64,000 nucleotides of DNA, from positions 48,606 through 112,605 of the forward strand of contig JAAOED010000007.1 in assembly GCA_016466735.1 (NCBI GenBank). Reading direction: 5' to 3'. This stretch comes from Weissella confusa (GTDB lineage Bacteria; Bacillota; Bacilli; Lactobacillales; Lactobacillaceae). Positions 1-8,293 of this stretch are shown one piece after another. The number at the start of each line of letters is the position of its first letter. The stretch's first letter is position 1. Under the pieces are notes generated by a model. That model did no database searches and was not told where the DNA came from. It saw nothing but the letters and a program-made list of their open reading frames with translations. The translations under genes were made by a program, and so were the position numbers.

Positions 1-75
1 TTTAAGCAATAGTATTTTTTCACACAAGTCAAAAATTATTCATACGTATGATGTTTTTTAGGTTTTCACTTTCTA

Positions 76-110
76 AAAATAAGAAAAGCACATGTTGCCA
101 TGTGCTTTTC
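76..110 (-). terminator. Terminator after the GNAT gene
   Basis: A 12-bp perfect stem (83-94 with 99-110, loop TTGC) is followed on the minus strand by a T-rich tract. It lies directly after the stop codon of the acetyltransferase gene. Confidence 0.85.
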
Positions 111-111
111 T

Positions 112-597
112 TTAGTCAACGAACCAATCCATTAGATAGTCATCAACAAAATGACCTTTTAAATAAAATTTGTCTTTTAATTCACCAACTTTTTTAAAGC
201 CGGCTCGTTCATACAAGTGCATTGCTTTGGGGTTCGTTCCCAACACCCGTAAGGTAATTTTGTGCATTTTCTCTTGACGTGCCAATTCTTGGAGCCACGC
301 TAATAATTGACCACCAACACCTTGACCTTGCGCAGCCGGTGCAACACCAAGGCCGATGTCCCACTTATACTGATGACTTGGAAAACGTGACGAAAATTCA
401 ACGTATCCCAATACAGCATTATTCTCGTCAACCGCAACGCCGTGACGGCGTCCTTCAGCAACCATCGCGGCTTGAAATTCACCGGCATCCAGCCATTTTT
501 GCATGGCAACGGGGGCATTTGTATCATTCCAAACGACCTCATCAATTGCCAAAATACCAGCGTAATCTGCTAATGCCTGTGCTTCTCTAATTTCCAT
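112..597 (-). CDS. GNAT-family N-acetyltransferase
   Basis: The 161-residue protein is a single GNAT domain, transferring an acetyl group from acetyl-CoA to an amine; the substrate is unknown. The acetyl-CoA binding motif is visible as GVAPAAQGQGVGGQLL at about residues 86-101, followed by the motif B region VLGTNPKAMHLYERAGF at about 118-134, the usual GNAT order. There is no signal peptide or membrane segment, so it is cytosolic. It has its own terminator and is followed upstream by the stress-protein gene, separated by a weak terminator, so it is probably monocistronic. The family is certain; the substrate cannot be predicted from sequence. Confidence 0.85.
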   Translation of the reverse strand: MEIREAQALADYAGILAIDEVVWNDTNAPVAMQKWLDAGEFQAAMVAEGRRHGVAVDENNAVLGYVEFSSRFPSHQYKWDIGLGVAPAAQGQGVGGQLLAWLQELARQEKMHKITLRVLGTNPKAMHLYERAGFKKVGELKDKFYLKGHFVDDYLMDWFVD

Positions 598-617
598 TCT
601 GACTTACCCCCAAATTA

Positions 618-650
618 AAACCCCATACCAACGTGGCACAGGGCTTCATA
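618..650 (-). terminator. Weak terminator after the universal stress protein gene
   Basis: Imperfect stem CCCTGTGCCA / TGGTATGGGG followed by TTTTAA on the minus strand, immediately after the usp stop codon. Confidence 0.5.
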
Positions 651-654
651 TCTA

Positions 655-1140
655 TTACTTCTTAGGTTCTTCCAAATCGCAACGGGCGATCATTGATGAC
701 ACCTTGGCGTGACGCGCAACGTAGACGGCTTGAGAACCCAATGATTCCCACCAGCCCTTCTTTGAGTGCGCCCCAACAATAATCATGTCAGCATTAACGC
801 GTGGTGCGATTTCTTCAACCAACACTTCACCGGCACGTTGACCGCTGTCAAAGACAACTTCAACATCCTTAACACCGTGTGCTTCTGCATATTCCTTGTA
901 ACGCGCCAAGTTGGCTTCCAATTGGTCTTCAACCGCTTGAACAGTTGGTAAGCTCAATACATCAACTGCTGACAACTCCCCCAATTCCAAAATTGATGCG
1001 ATGATCAACTTTGCGTCGTCTTCAACAGCTTGGTGAATCGCGTTCGCCAAAGCCACGTGACCTTGTTGTGATTCATCCACACCTACCAAAATACGTTGAA
1101 AATGCATTGGTTCGATTTCCAAATTCAATTCAGCTACCAT
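655..1140 (-). CDS. Universal stress protein (UspA family)
   Basis: The protein has the Usp fold pattern: an N-terminal strand with FQRILVGVDESQQGHVAL, and near the C-terminus the nucleotide-loop motif IIVGAHSKKGWWESLGSQAVYVARHA, which resembles the ATP-binding G-2x-G-9x-G-S/T motif of UspA-type proteins. The start is placed at the ATG at 1140 because GGGGGATATTAAC lies just upstream of it; the frame is open to 1182 but without a ribosome binding site there. That gives 161 residues. It is likely cytosolic, expressed singly, and involved in stress or starvation survival, as known for the family; its exact target is unknown. Confidence 0.85.
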   Translation of the reverse strand: MVAELNLEIEPMHFQRILVGVDESQQGHVALANAIHQAVEDDAKLIIASILELGELSAVDVLSLPTVQAVEDQLEANLARYKEYAEAHGVKDVEVVFDSGQRAGEVLVEEIAPRVNADMIIVGAHSKKGWWESLGSQAVYVARHAKVSSMIARCDLEEPKK

Positions 1141-1231
1141 GTTAATATCCCCCATATTTATATGATGAGGCAAGTATATCAAACCAGCAGTATTTTTTCA
1201 GTGCTTAACCTGCGAAAATTATTAGAATTTT

Positions 1232-1744
1232 CTAATCGACAATTTCAGTTGTCTCGCCGTCGCGGAACGTGATTGCCAAACCACCAAGCAACTTGCGCAT
1301 AAATTGATCACCAGCAACCAAATACTTTGGGTGACCCTTACGACGCAACATAGCCCCAACTTCACCCTTTGATACCTTGAAGCCAGCTGCTTCCCAGAAC
1401 TCAATCAAGTCTTCATTGCTGTAAGTCATCGCAATCTTCAACTTCTTAATCACGACATTGTTGATGTCGTTATCACGTTGCATGCTGTAGTCAGGTTCAA
1501 CTGGTTGCCCATCTTCATCCTTCTTTACACCACGTTGTGAAATGATCAAACCATTCATGAACTTCTCCAAATCGCGACGTGACAACTTTTCATCACGAGA
1601 TGTATCTGGTTCTTGCTTGGTCATAATGTCTTGGTATTGATCCTTGGTAATCGTCAAACCGCCAAGTTCAAAAATCTTAATCATGTCAGCATTCTTAATA
1701 TTGTAGATAAAGCGAATGCGACGCACGATATCATTGTTATTCAT
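1232..1744 (-). CDS. DUF1456 (YehS-like) protein
   Basis: The 170-residue protein contains two tandem DUF1456 units. The first begins NNNDIVRRIRFIYNIKNADMIKIFELGG and the second begins at about residue 90 with NDINNVVIKKLKIAMTYSNEDLIEFWEAAGF. Each has the recurrent pattern of a helix, an E-x-G-[LF] turn and a K/Q-rich stretch. Many LAB and Proteobacteria carry this protein (YehS), but no molecular function is established. A good ribosome binding site (AGGAGAACGACA before ATG) supports the start. It is separated from the ribokinase gene by a terminator, so it is probably transcribed alone. Confidence 0.8.
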   Translation of the reverse strand: MNNNDIVRRIRFIYNIKNADMIKIFELGGLTITKDQYQDIMTKQEPDTSRDEKLSRRDLEKFMNGLIISQRGVKKDEDGQPVEPDYSMQRDNDINNVVIKKLKIAMTYSNEDLIEFWEAAGFKVSKGEVGAMLRRKGHPKYLVAGDQFMRKLLGGLAITFRDGETTEIVD

Positions 1745-1758
1745 TGTCGTTCTCCTGT

Positions 1759-1787
1759 TAAAAAACGCCGGACAAGCGTCCGACGTT
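1759..1787 (-). terminator. Terminator downstream of ribokinase gene region
   Basis: Stem 1764-1773 with 1778-1787 (10 bp with one G-U on the minus strand, loop of 4) followed by a minus-strand T run at 1760-1765. Confidence 0.8.
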
Positions 1788-1792
1788 TGCGT

Positions 1793-1922
1793 TCATTCTT
1801 TATCACAGCAGCTGTTGGTCTAAAACCCCTGACTTCAGTCAGGCGTAAGACCAAAGACGCACCTGATAAGGGCGACTTGGTCACGTCGGAGTTTAAAACC
1901 TCCGACATTCCCAGTCTGCTTT
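1793..1922 (-). repeat. Hairpin-rich repeat, possible IS200/IS605 right-end remnant (copy A)
   Basis: A segment of about 130 bases directly after the ribokinase stop codon carries three inverted repeats: CCTGACT/AGTCAGG (1828-1843) nested in GGTCT/AGACC (1817-1852), and GTCGGAG/CTCCGAC (1885-1906). Both flanks recur at 53428-53483 after an unrelated gene. The subterminal hairpins and overall look resemble the right end and guide-RNA scaffold region of IS200/IS605 TnpB elements. That assignment is my inference from general resemblance, since no tnpA or tnpB is present in the window. Confidence 0.45.
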
Positions 1923-1923
1923 A

Positions 1924-2844
1924 TTATGCACGTGAAGCGTTGACTTGGTCCAACGTTGGGATTGATGGTTGTGCACCAGCCCCTTGTACCGTAATTGCGG
2001 CAGCTGCGTTGGCAAAGCGCACGGCTTCCTCAACGTTACGCATGTCGGCGTCCAACTTAGTCGTCAATGCACCGATAAACGTGTCACCAGCAGCCGTCGT
2101 ATCAACTGCCTTCACCTTCAAAGCTGGCACGAAACCATTTTCGCCATCAGCCATGTAGAAGTAAGAGCCGCGCTCACCAACTGTGATGATGACGTTCTTA
2201 GCACCCATTTCTTGCAAACGCTTGGCAGCACTTTCCATCGACAAATCATCCGTCACTGGAATGCCAGTAATGATTTCAGCTTCCGTTTCGTTTGGTACCA
2301 CCAAATCAGTCACGGCAAACAACTCGGCTGGAATGTCCTTCGTTGCTGGTGCTGGATTAAGAACCGTCATCACGTCAGCTTCCTTGGCGCTCTTAAAAGC
2401 GTTCAAAGTGGCAACCATTGGCGTTTCAAATTGTGCAATCAACACATCTGATGCCTTGATGGTATCCTCAGCAGCTTCAACGTTTGATTCGTTAACTTGG
2501 CGGTTAGCCCCACCCAAAATCAAAATTGTGTTGTGTGAGTCAGCTTCCAACATGATGTAAGCTGCACCAGTTGCGACACCTTCAAGTTCAGCAACGTGGG
2601 TTGTATCAACACCATCTGCCTTAAGTGCACCCAAAAGCAATTGCCCATTTGCATCTTGGCCAACGGCACCGATAAAGTTAACATCCCCACCCATGCGCTT
2701 TGCAGCGACGGCTTGGTTAGCACCCTTACCACCAGGGGCTGTTGAGGCGTCGTCCATCGCCATCGTCTCACCTTGTTGTGGCAAATGTGGAATGTGCAGA
2801 ATTGTGTCAGCGTTCAAAGAACCCAAAACTGTAATCTTCTTCAT
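1924..2844 (-). CDS. rbsK: Ribokinase
   Basis: A PfkB-family sugar kinase of 306 residues that phosphorylates D-ribose at O5 using ATP, feeding the pentose phosphate pool in the cytosol. Family signatures are the N-terminal GSLNADTILH, the GGKGANQAVAAKRMG substrate motif (about residues 40-54), NETEAEIITG in the middle, and the C-terminal anion-hole/catalytic motif DTTAAGDTFIGAL with the catalytic Asp. The usual TAAGDTFNGA has Ile in place of Asn, a conservative change outside the catalytic core. The start at 2844 follows AGGGAGCGAACAAC; the open frame extends upstream without a site. No ribose transporter or RbsR is adjacent. Confidence 0.9.
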   Translation of the reverse strand: MKKITVLGSLNADTILHIPHLPQQGETMAMDDASTAPGGKGANQAVAAKRMGGDVNFIGAVGQDANGQLLLGALKADGVDTTHVAELEGVATGAAYIMLEADSHNTILILGGANRQVNESNVEAAEDTIKASDVLIAQFETPMVATLNAFKSAKEADVMTVLNPAPATKDIPAELFAVTDLVVPNETEAEIITGIPVTDDLSMESAAKRLQEMGAKNVIITVGERGSYFYMADGENGFVPALKVKAVDTTAAGDTFIGALTTKLDADMRNVEEAVRFANAAAAITVQGAGAQPSIPTLDQVNASRA

Positions 2845-2887
2845 GTTGTTCGCTCCCTTACTACTTATCAACTTAGTATAACAGAAA

Positions 2888-2922
2888 AAGCGCCCCACTA
2901 CCCGCTTGGATAATGGGACACT
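2888..2922 (-). terminator. Terminator after the aldo/keto reductase gene
   Basis: Long imperfect stem (AAAGTGTCCCATTATCC with GGGTAGTGGGGCGCTTT) followed by minus-strand T residues, between the reductase stop codon and the rbsK start. Confidence 0.75.
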
Positions 2923-2927
2923 TTCAA

Positions 2928-3920
2928 TTAGTTGTTCTTCAAAATTTGATCGATGGTTGCCAACTCTTCAGCTGACAAATCCATGTTATCGCGGACCTTC
3001 ACGTTGTCCAACAAGTGGTCAACTGATGAAGCACCGATAACGATTGATGGGACGCGGCGGTCACGAAGCAACCAAGCCATAGCCAATTGCGCCAACGTTT
3101 GGCCGCGGTCTGCAGCCACCTTGTTCAACGCGTTCAACTTAGCAACCGTACCTTCTGGATCTTCCTTAATGAAAGCATTCGTACGGTGCAAAGGCATGTC
3201 AGCTGGGAACCCATCTAAGTAGCGGTCCGTCAACAGCCCTTCAGCCAAAGGACCGTAGGCAATCAAACCAGCGTGGTGCTTGTCCAATTCGGCCAACATA
3301 TCCGTCGTTTCAGCTTCACGGTTAAACATGTTGTATGACATTTGGTTACCAATAAATGGTGTGTGCAATTCATCAAAAATTGCCCCAATTTCAGCAACTT
3401 GCTCTGTCGTGTAGTTTGAAACACCTACGTACAACGCCTTACCTTGGCGAACCATCAAGTCCAACGCTTCCGCCGTTTCACGCAAGTTTGTGTTTGGATC
3501 CCAACGGTGTGCGTAGAAAATGTCAACATAATCCAAGTGCATACGTTGCAATGACATATCCAATGCGGCTGTCAACGTCTTCTTACCAGAAAACTCTCCT
3601 AGTGGACCTGGCCACATGTGGTAACCAGCCTTTGTCGTAATAACCAATTCATTACGATATGGCTTCAAGTCCTTCTCAAACACTGCACCGAATGTCTCTT
3701 CAGCAGAGCCATCTGATGGGCCGTAGTTTGATGCGTTGTCAAATGAAAAAATACCATTGTCAAACGCCTTCAACATCACTTCACGTGAGTTCGCAAGTGG
3801 CTTTTGGTCGCCCAAGTTACGCCATAGTCCGAATGACAATGCTGGCAAAATCAAACCAGAATCGGCCACGCGACGGTATGGCATCATGTCATAACGATTA
3901 TCTGCAGCTACATAAACCAT
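2928..3920 (-). CDS. Aldo/keto reductase, YghZ (glyceraldehyde-3-phosphate reductase) type
   Basis: A 330-residue (alpha/beta)8 NADPH-dependent reductase. The N-terminus (YVAADNRYDMMPYRRVADSG) and the SFGLWRNLG segment match the E. coli YghZ subgroup, which reduces L-glyceraldehyde 3-phosphate and methylglyoxal. The catalytic tetrad is recognisable: Asp in FDNASNYG, Tyr in the same loop, Lys in VITTKAGYHMW and His in YAHRWDP. The start at 3920 follows TTGAGGGGTAATCAC. It lies 47 bases after the PRPP synthetase gene on the same strand with no terminator between, so co-transcription is possible. The family is certain; the in vivo substrate is inferred. Confidence 0.88.
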   Translation of the reverse strand: MVYVAADNRYDMMPYRRVADSGLILPALSFGLWRNLGDQKPLANSREVMLKAFDNGIFSFDNASNYGPSDGSAEETFGAVFEKDLKPYRNELVITTKAGYHMWPGPLGEFSGKKTLTAALDMSLQRMHLDYVDIFYAHRWDPNTNLRETAEALDLMVRQGKALYVGVSNYTTEQVAEIGAIFDELHTPFIGNQMSYNMFNREAETTDMLAELDKHHAGLIAYGPLAEGLLTDRYLDGFPADMPLHRTNAFIKEDPEGTVAKLNALNKVAADRGQTLAQLAMAWLLRDRRVPSIVIGASSVDHLLDNVKVRDNMDLSAEELATIDQILKNN

Positions 3921-3966
3921 GTGATTACCCCTCAAGTTAATTAAAATTCATATACCTTAGTTAACA

Positions 3967-4938
3967 TTATAACTTAGCTTCTGGATTATTGCGTGACCTC
4001 AACAAAACATCCAAAGCACGATTATCGTGAATACGTTGGACAGCTTCAGCTAGCAACGGTGCCACTGACAACGTTGTGAACTTGGCACTTTGCTTTTCGG
4101 CTGGTAGCGTCAGCGTATCCGTGAACACAACACGAGAAATGTTGTCATCCCCGGCCAAACGTTGGGCAGCATCACCAGACAAAACGGCGTGTGTTGCCAC
4201 AACAAAGACATCGGTTGCCCCGTTAGCACGCAAAGCACGGGCTGTCATTTGGACACGACGACCAGTGTCGACAATATCGTCAACGATAATCGCACGACGA
4301 CCAGCCACTTCACCAACGATAGCATCAGGTGACTCTGGTGTTGTCATTGCAACGTGATCATTTACCACACCCCATGGTGAGTGCAACAAATCAGCAAACT
4401 TACGGGCACGTCCCGCACCGGTGTGGTCAGGTGATACAACTACCAAATCATCCGTCATGTTGCGACTGTAGAAGTAATCTGACAATAGTGGCGCAGCTTG
4501 CAAGTGATCAACTGGGATATCGAAGAATCCTTGCAATTGGTCAGCGTGCAAATCGATGGCAACCACGCGGTCAACACCATTCATTTCAAGCATTGAAGCA
4601 ACCATCTTAGCCGTGATTGGCTCACGTGACTTTGCTTTGCGGTCTTGGCGGGCATAACCCAAATATGGAATCACCACATTAATTTGCCCAGCAGAAGCAC
4701 GGCGCAACGCATCAATCACAATCATAATTTCCATGAAAGCGTCGTTCACTTCTTCAGCGATGGGTGCCACGATGTAAACATCATCGCCACGAACGCTCTC
4801 CAAAACTCGCTCATAAATTTCACCATCAGCAAAACGTTGAATATCAATTTGACTCAACGGTTGGTGCAACTCTTCGGCCACTGCACGCGCCAACTTGTTG
4901 TTAGCTGACAGACCGAATAACTTAATTTCACACTCCAC
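3967..4938 (-). CDS. prs: Ribose-phosphate pyrophosphokinase-like protein (divergent PRPP synthetase)
   Basis: A 323-residue protein of PRPP synthetase length and layout. Canonical enzymes make PRPP from ribose 5-phosphate and ATP. Present are DGEIYERVLESVRG near residue 40, the ATP-site stretch YARQDRKAKSREPI (about 96-109), the metal-binding DLHADQLQGFF and the PRPP loop IIVDDIVDTGRRV. The flexible catalytic loop that normally carries Lys-Arg-Arg after RARKFAD is replaced by VVNDHVAMTTPE, so the usual catalytic Lys and Arg are missing. It may be a weak, altered or regulatory paralogue, and a canonical prs elsewhere in the genome would be expected. Translation starts at a GTG (4936-4938) after GGAGGAATTC. 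Confidence 0.8.
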   Translation of the reverse strand: MECEIKLFGLSANNKLARAVAEELHQPLSQIDIQRFADGEIYERVLESVRGDDVYIVAPIAEEVNDAFMEIMIVIDALRRASAGQINVVIPYLGYARQDRKAKSREPITAKMVASMLEMNGVDRVVAIDLHADQLQGFFDIPVDHLQAAPLLSDYFYSRNMTDDLVVVSPDHTGAGRARKFADLLHSPWGVVNDHVAMTTPESPDAIVGEVAGRRAIIVDDIVDTGRRVQMTARALRANGATDVFVVATHAVLSGDAAQRLAGDDNISRVVFTDTLTLPAEKQSAKFTTLSVAPLLAEAVQRIHDNRALDVLLRSRNNPEAKL

Positions 4939-5157
4939 GAACGAATTCCTCCATTTTTTTGCGGTAGCTTAAGCAGCTACTTTACGGTTACTTCTATTCT
5001 ACCAAATATCAGTAATAAATTCGCCTGGTAACTGTATTTGAGAATTAATTCACGAGTAAAACGTTATACCCAAAAAACAGTGTAGTCATAGGCCTTGAAA
5101 CCTGGTAGACTTAAAAAAATTTAATTTCACAAGAAGACTTTTGGGGGACAAAAAGCC

Positions 5158-6093
5158 ATGACAACTTTGACTGCGAGCATTGCTGGTTTTGATTTTGACA
5201 ACGTATTATTGAACGCTGCTGGCGTATACTGCCAAACGGCATCTGAATTGGACCAAATTCTAGAAGCCAGTGGCGCTGGTTCATTGGTTACGAAGAGTGC
5301 CACGCCTGCTGAACGCGACGGTAATGCCGGTATCCGTTTTGCTGAAATGCCATTGGGTTCAATCAACTCAATGGGCTTGCCAAATCTTGGTTTGGACTAC
5401 TACTTGGACTACACAATTACGCACCAAGATGAAAAGCCATTGTTCCTTTCAATCGCTGGTCTGACAAAGGCTGATAACTTGGCGATGTTGCGTGACGTTC
5501 AAGCTTCCGACTTTAACGGTTTGGTCGAATTGAACTTGTCTTGCCCAAACGTGCCAGGTAAGCCACAAACGGCCTACGACTTCGACACAACGCGCGAGAT
5601 TTTGGCTGAGGTCTTCAGCTTCTACACGAAGCCTTTGGGTGTGAAGTTACCACCTTACTTCGACATCGCCCACTTTGACATGATTGCTGAAATCTTGAAC
5701 GACTTCCCATTGGCCTTCGTGAACACGATTAACTCAATCGGTAACGGTTTGGTAGTTGATCCTGAAACGGACACGGTTGTCATCGCGCCTAAGGGCGGCT
5801 TCGGTGGCCTTGGTGGTGAAATCGTTAAGCCAACAGCCCTTGCTAACGTGCGTGCCTTGCGTCAACGTTTGCGCCCCGAAATCAAGATTATCGGCACTGG
5901 TGGTGTGACGAACGGCCGTGATGTGTACGACCACATCCTTTGCGGCGCTGACTTGGTTTCAGTTGGGACGTCACTTTACTTCGAAGGGCCCGCTATCTTC
6001 GAACGTTTGAACAACGAATTGATCGCCGTCATGGCCGAAAAAGGTTACAACCACCTCGAAGAATTCCGTGGACAGTTGCAAACCCTCGCCTAA
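5158..6093 (+). CDS. pyrD: Dihydroorotate dehydrogenase, class 1A
   Basis: A 311-residue FMN enzyme oxidising dihydroorotate to orotate in pyrimidine synthesis. Length, absence of an N-terminal membrane segment and the active-site loop [17 protein letters not shown] with its catalytic Cys identify class 1A, the soluble fumarate-linked type known from lactococci. Other marks are [10 protein letters not shown], the [12 protein letters not shown] substrate loop, [10 protein letters not shown], and the C-terminal phosphate-binding [15 protein letters not shown]. The start follows GGGGGACAAAAAGCC. No other pyr genes are adjacent, so it is a single transcription unit divergent from prs, with no PyrR attenuator recognised in the 218-base intergenic region. 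Confidence 0.95.
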   Translation: MTTLTASIAGFDFDNVLLNAAGVYCQTASELDQILEASGAGSLVTKSATPAERDGNAGIRFAEMPLGSINSMGLPNLGLDYYLDYTITHQDEKPLFLSIAGLTKADNLAMLRDVQASDFNGLVELNLSCPNVPGKPQTAYDFDTTREILAEVFSFYTKPLGVKLPPYFDIAHFDMIAEILNDFPLAFVNTINSIGNGLVVDPETDTVVIAPKGGFGGLGGEIVKPTALANVRALRQRLRPEIKIIGTGGVTNGRDVYDHILCGADLVSVGTSLYFEGPAIFERLNNELIAVMAEKGYNHLEEFRGQLQTLA

Positions 6094-6104
6094 CCCCCTA
6101 TACT
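6076..6104 (+). promoter_or_regulatory. Promoter of the riboswitch-ykoEDC unit
   Basis: TTGCAA at 6076-6081, 17-base spacer, TATACT at 6099-6104. The -35 box sits inside the 3' end of pyrD. A start near 6112 leaves the whole riboswitch in the transcript. Confidence 0.7.
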
Positions 6105-6117
6105 TGTGTTAACGAAT

Positions 6118-6201
6118 CAAACAAGCTGGGGTGCCGTTATGGCTGAGATAATACCCATGGAACCTAAGCAGGGTAATGCCTGCCGGGGAGCTTGGTTTGT
6201 T
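6118..6201 (+). promoter_or_regulatory. TPP riboswitch (THI box)
   Basis: The conserved thi-box core is present: GGGGTGCC, GGCTGAGATAATACCC, then AACCTAAGCAGGGTAATGCCTGC, closed by a P1 stem of AACAAGCT with AGCTTGGTT. It binds thiamine pyrophosphate and is followed at once by a strong intrinsic terminator, so repression at high TPP is by premature termination. The downstream genes encode a thiamine-precursor ECF transporter, which fits. Confidence 0.95.
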
Positions 6202-6217
6202 TACGATTGAAGTAAAC

Positions 6218-6266
6218 GGACCCCAGTATCCGACTGCGTTTTGCAGTGATGCTGGGGTCCTTTTTT
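6218..6266 (+). terminator. Riboswitch expression-platform terminator
   Basis: GGACCCCAG (6218-6226) pairs with CTGGGGTCC (6252-6260) as part of a long stem with an inner CTGC/GCAG pair, followed by TTTTTT. It lies between the TPP aptamer and ykoE. Confidence 0.92.
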
Positions 6267-6314
6267 ATTTCCATAGCTTTGGGCGATTCGGAATATTATT
6301 TGGAGGTTTGCGTC

Positions 6315-6878
6315 ATGCAAACAGTTGTTGAAAACAAGCGTGGTTGGGCGCTTCGAGATGTTATTTTCCTAGCCATTATTGCAATTTTCTTTGGGGTTAT
6401 CTACCAATTATGGGGGGCCTCATACTACTTCTTGTCAGCAACCCCACTTAAGCCATACGCCAACGATATGACCATCGGCGTTTGGTTGATGGCTGGTCCA
6501 TTGGCCGGTGTGTTGTTGCAAAAGTTTGGTGCCACAACGATTGGTGAAGTCTTGGCTGCCGTTGTTGAAATGTTGCTTTTCTCAAGCTGGGGTGCCGCAA
6601 CGTTGATTTACGGTTTCGTACAAGGAATCGGTTCAGAACTTGGTTTTGCCATCACAGGTTACAAGAACTGGAGCAAGCTTGGTTTGAGCCTATCAGTTGT
6701 GACGAGCACGATTGTGACATTTGCCTGGGACTTGGTTAACTCAGGTTACATGGCCTACAAGCCCGGCATGTTGATCACGTTGTTCGTGATTCGTTTGATC
6801 TCAGTCGCTTTGTTTGCCGGTGTGTTGGTCTACTTGATTAACGCCTTGGTTGCGAAGTCAGGTTTGATGAAGCGTTAA
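6315..6878 (+). CDS. ykoE: ECF transporter substrate-binding (S) component, YkoE
   Basis: A 187-residue integral membrane protein with about five hydrophobic segments, matching YkoE, the S component thought to bind hydroxymethylpyrimidine or another thiamine precursor. Typical are the N-terminal RDVIFLAIIAIFFGVIYQLWG and the GFVQGIGSELGFAITGYKNW loop. The frame is open from 6246, but that region is inside the riboswitch terminator; the ATG at 6315 is preceded by TGGAGGTTTGCGTC and gives the normal length. It is the first gene of a three-gene unit with the A and T components and is under TPP control. Confidence 0.92.
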   Translation: MQTVVENKRGWALRDVIFLAIIAIFFGVIYQLWGASYYFLSATPLKPYANDMTIGVWLMAGPLAGVLLQKFGATTIGEVLAAVVEMLLFSSWGAATLIYGFVQGIGSELGFAITGYKNWSKLGLSLSVVTSTIVTFAWDLVNSGYMAYKPGMLITLFVIRLISVALFAGVLVYLINALVAKSGLMKR

Positions 6879-6880
6879 TT

Positions 6881-8293
6881 ATGACATCATTACGTGTTGT
6901 AGATTTCAGTTTCGCTTATGAAGCTGATCAGCCAAGCATTTTAAATAAGATAAATTTAGATTTGACGCCCGGTAGTTTCAACTTGATGGTTGGCCCTTCT
7001 GGCTCAGGTAAGTCAACGTTGCTTAAAGCGATGGCTGGCTTGCTACCGAAATTTGGTGGTATCGTCACGAATGGCGATGTCCTCTTGGAAGGTCAATCAA
7101 TCGGTCCAATCGCACCATTTGAAAAGGCCAAGCGGGTTGCGATGCTGTTTCAAAACCCAGAGCGCCAATTTGCAATGCGCACAGCCCGTGAGCAAATCAC
7201 GTTTGCATTGGAAAACTTACAGTTACCTGTCGCCGACATCGAACGTCGTGTCACGGATGCGATTACGCGATTGGACTTGGACGCATTAGCTGACCAAGAA
7301 CTACTAACGCTGTCTGGTGGTGAAAAGCAACGCGTGGCCTTGGCGACAATTTTCGCGATGCAAAGTGACATCATTTTGCTTGATGAACCGTTCGCCAATG
7401 TCGATCCAGCTGCCCGCCAATTGTTATTGCAAGATCTCAAAGATTTACAACAAACAAATGGCACGACGATTTTGATTTCAGACCACGACTTGTCTGGATA
7501 CGCCGACCTCGTTGATACCCTTTACCAACTCGATACGGCAACTGGTACGTTGGATGAAGCGAGTCGCGATATGCTAACTAACATCGCACCTATCCCAACC
7601 TTTGGTGGCACACCAGTTGGGGATGGACCATTGCGTTGGCAAGATTTTGGTGTTGCAGTTGGCGACCGCCAATTGCTGCAAGATGCAACCTTTACCGCAC
7701 CCGCTGGTCAGATTGGGCTGATTTCAGGTGCTAATGGTATTGGAAAGTCAACGTTCTTTAAGGGACTCACCCATCAACGCGCGTATGATGGCCAAATTCT
7801 TTGGGAAACCGTTGATGGTCGCAAAGTAAAACAAAAGCACTGGTCACAACGCCTTGCACTGGTCTTCCAATCAGCCATTGATCAATTCGTGACGATGACC
7901 GTTGCGAGTGAAATTGCACTATCGAAAAAGTTCAGTTTGCAAACAACTTACTGGACGGATGACCGTGTTGCGGATGCGCTCGAAAAGTTGCAATTAAGCA
8001 ACTTGCAAGACCACGTCGTTTATCAACTATCTGGCGGGCAGCAAAAGAAGTTGCAACTACTGACCATGTTAATCATGGGCCAACCTGTTTTGTTGCTCGA
8101 TGAACCGCTCGCTGGTTTGGATAGTACGTCCGTCAATGTGTTGATGAGCTTGCTACAAGAAACGATTCACCAGACCAATCAAACCGTTTTGATGATTTCA
8201 CATCAACGCCAAGGTCTGACTGGGTTTGTCGATTATGAACTACATTTTGCCGACCAACACTTAACGCTAATCGGAGGTGCCCAACATGTTTAA
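6881..8293 (+). CDS. ykoD: ECF transporter duplicated ATPase, YkoD
   Basis: A 470-residue protein of two fused ABC ATPase domains. Domain 1 has Walker A GPSGSGKST (about residues 38-46), signature LSGGEKQRVAL and Walker B IILLDEPFA; domain 2 has Walker A GANGIGKST, signature LSGGQQKKLQLL and Walker B VLLLDEPLAGLD. It powers uptake of the thiamine precursor bound by YkoE. The start codon is only two bases after the ykoE stop and has no clear ribosome binding site of its own, so translational coupling is likely. It overlaps ykoC by 8 bases. Confidence 0.93.
   Translation: MTSLRVVDFSFAYEADQPSILNKINLDLTPGSFNLMVGPSGSGKSTLLKAMAGLLPKFGGIVTNGDVLLEGQSIGPIAPFEKAKRVAMLFQNPERQFAMRTAREQITFALENLQLPVADIERRVTDAITRLDLDALADQELLTLSGGEKQRVALATIFAMQSDIILLDEPFANVDPAARQLLLQDLKDLQQTNGTTILISDHDLSGYADLVDTLYQLDTATGTLDEASRDMLTNIAPIPTFGGTPVGDGPLRWQDFGVAVGDRQLLQDATFTAPAGQIGLISGANGIGKSTFFKGLTHQRAYDGQILWETVDGRKVKQKHWSQRLALVFQSAIDQFVTMTVASEIALSKKFSLQTTYWTDDRVADALEKLQLSNLQDHVVYQLSGGQQKKLQLLTMLIMGQPVLLLDEPLAGLDSTSVNVLMSLLQETIHQTNQTVLMISHQRQGLTGFVDYELHFADQHLTLIGGAQHV

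Noticed and set aside
6246..6314. Upstream start for YkoE at 6246
   Set aside because: It lies within the riboswitch terminator stem and has no ribosome binding site; the ATG at 6315 has one.
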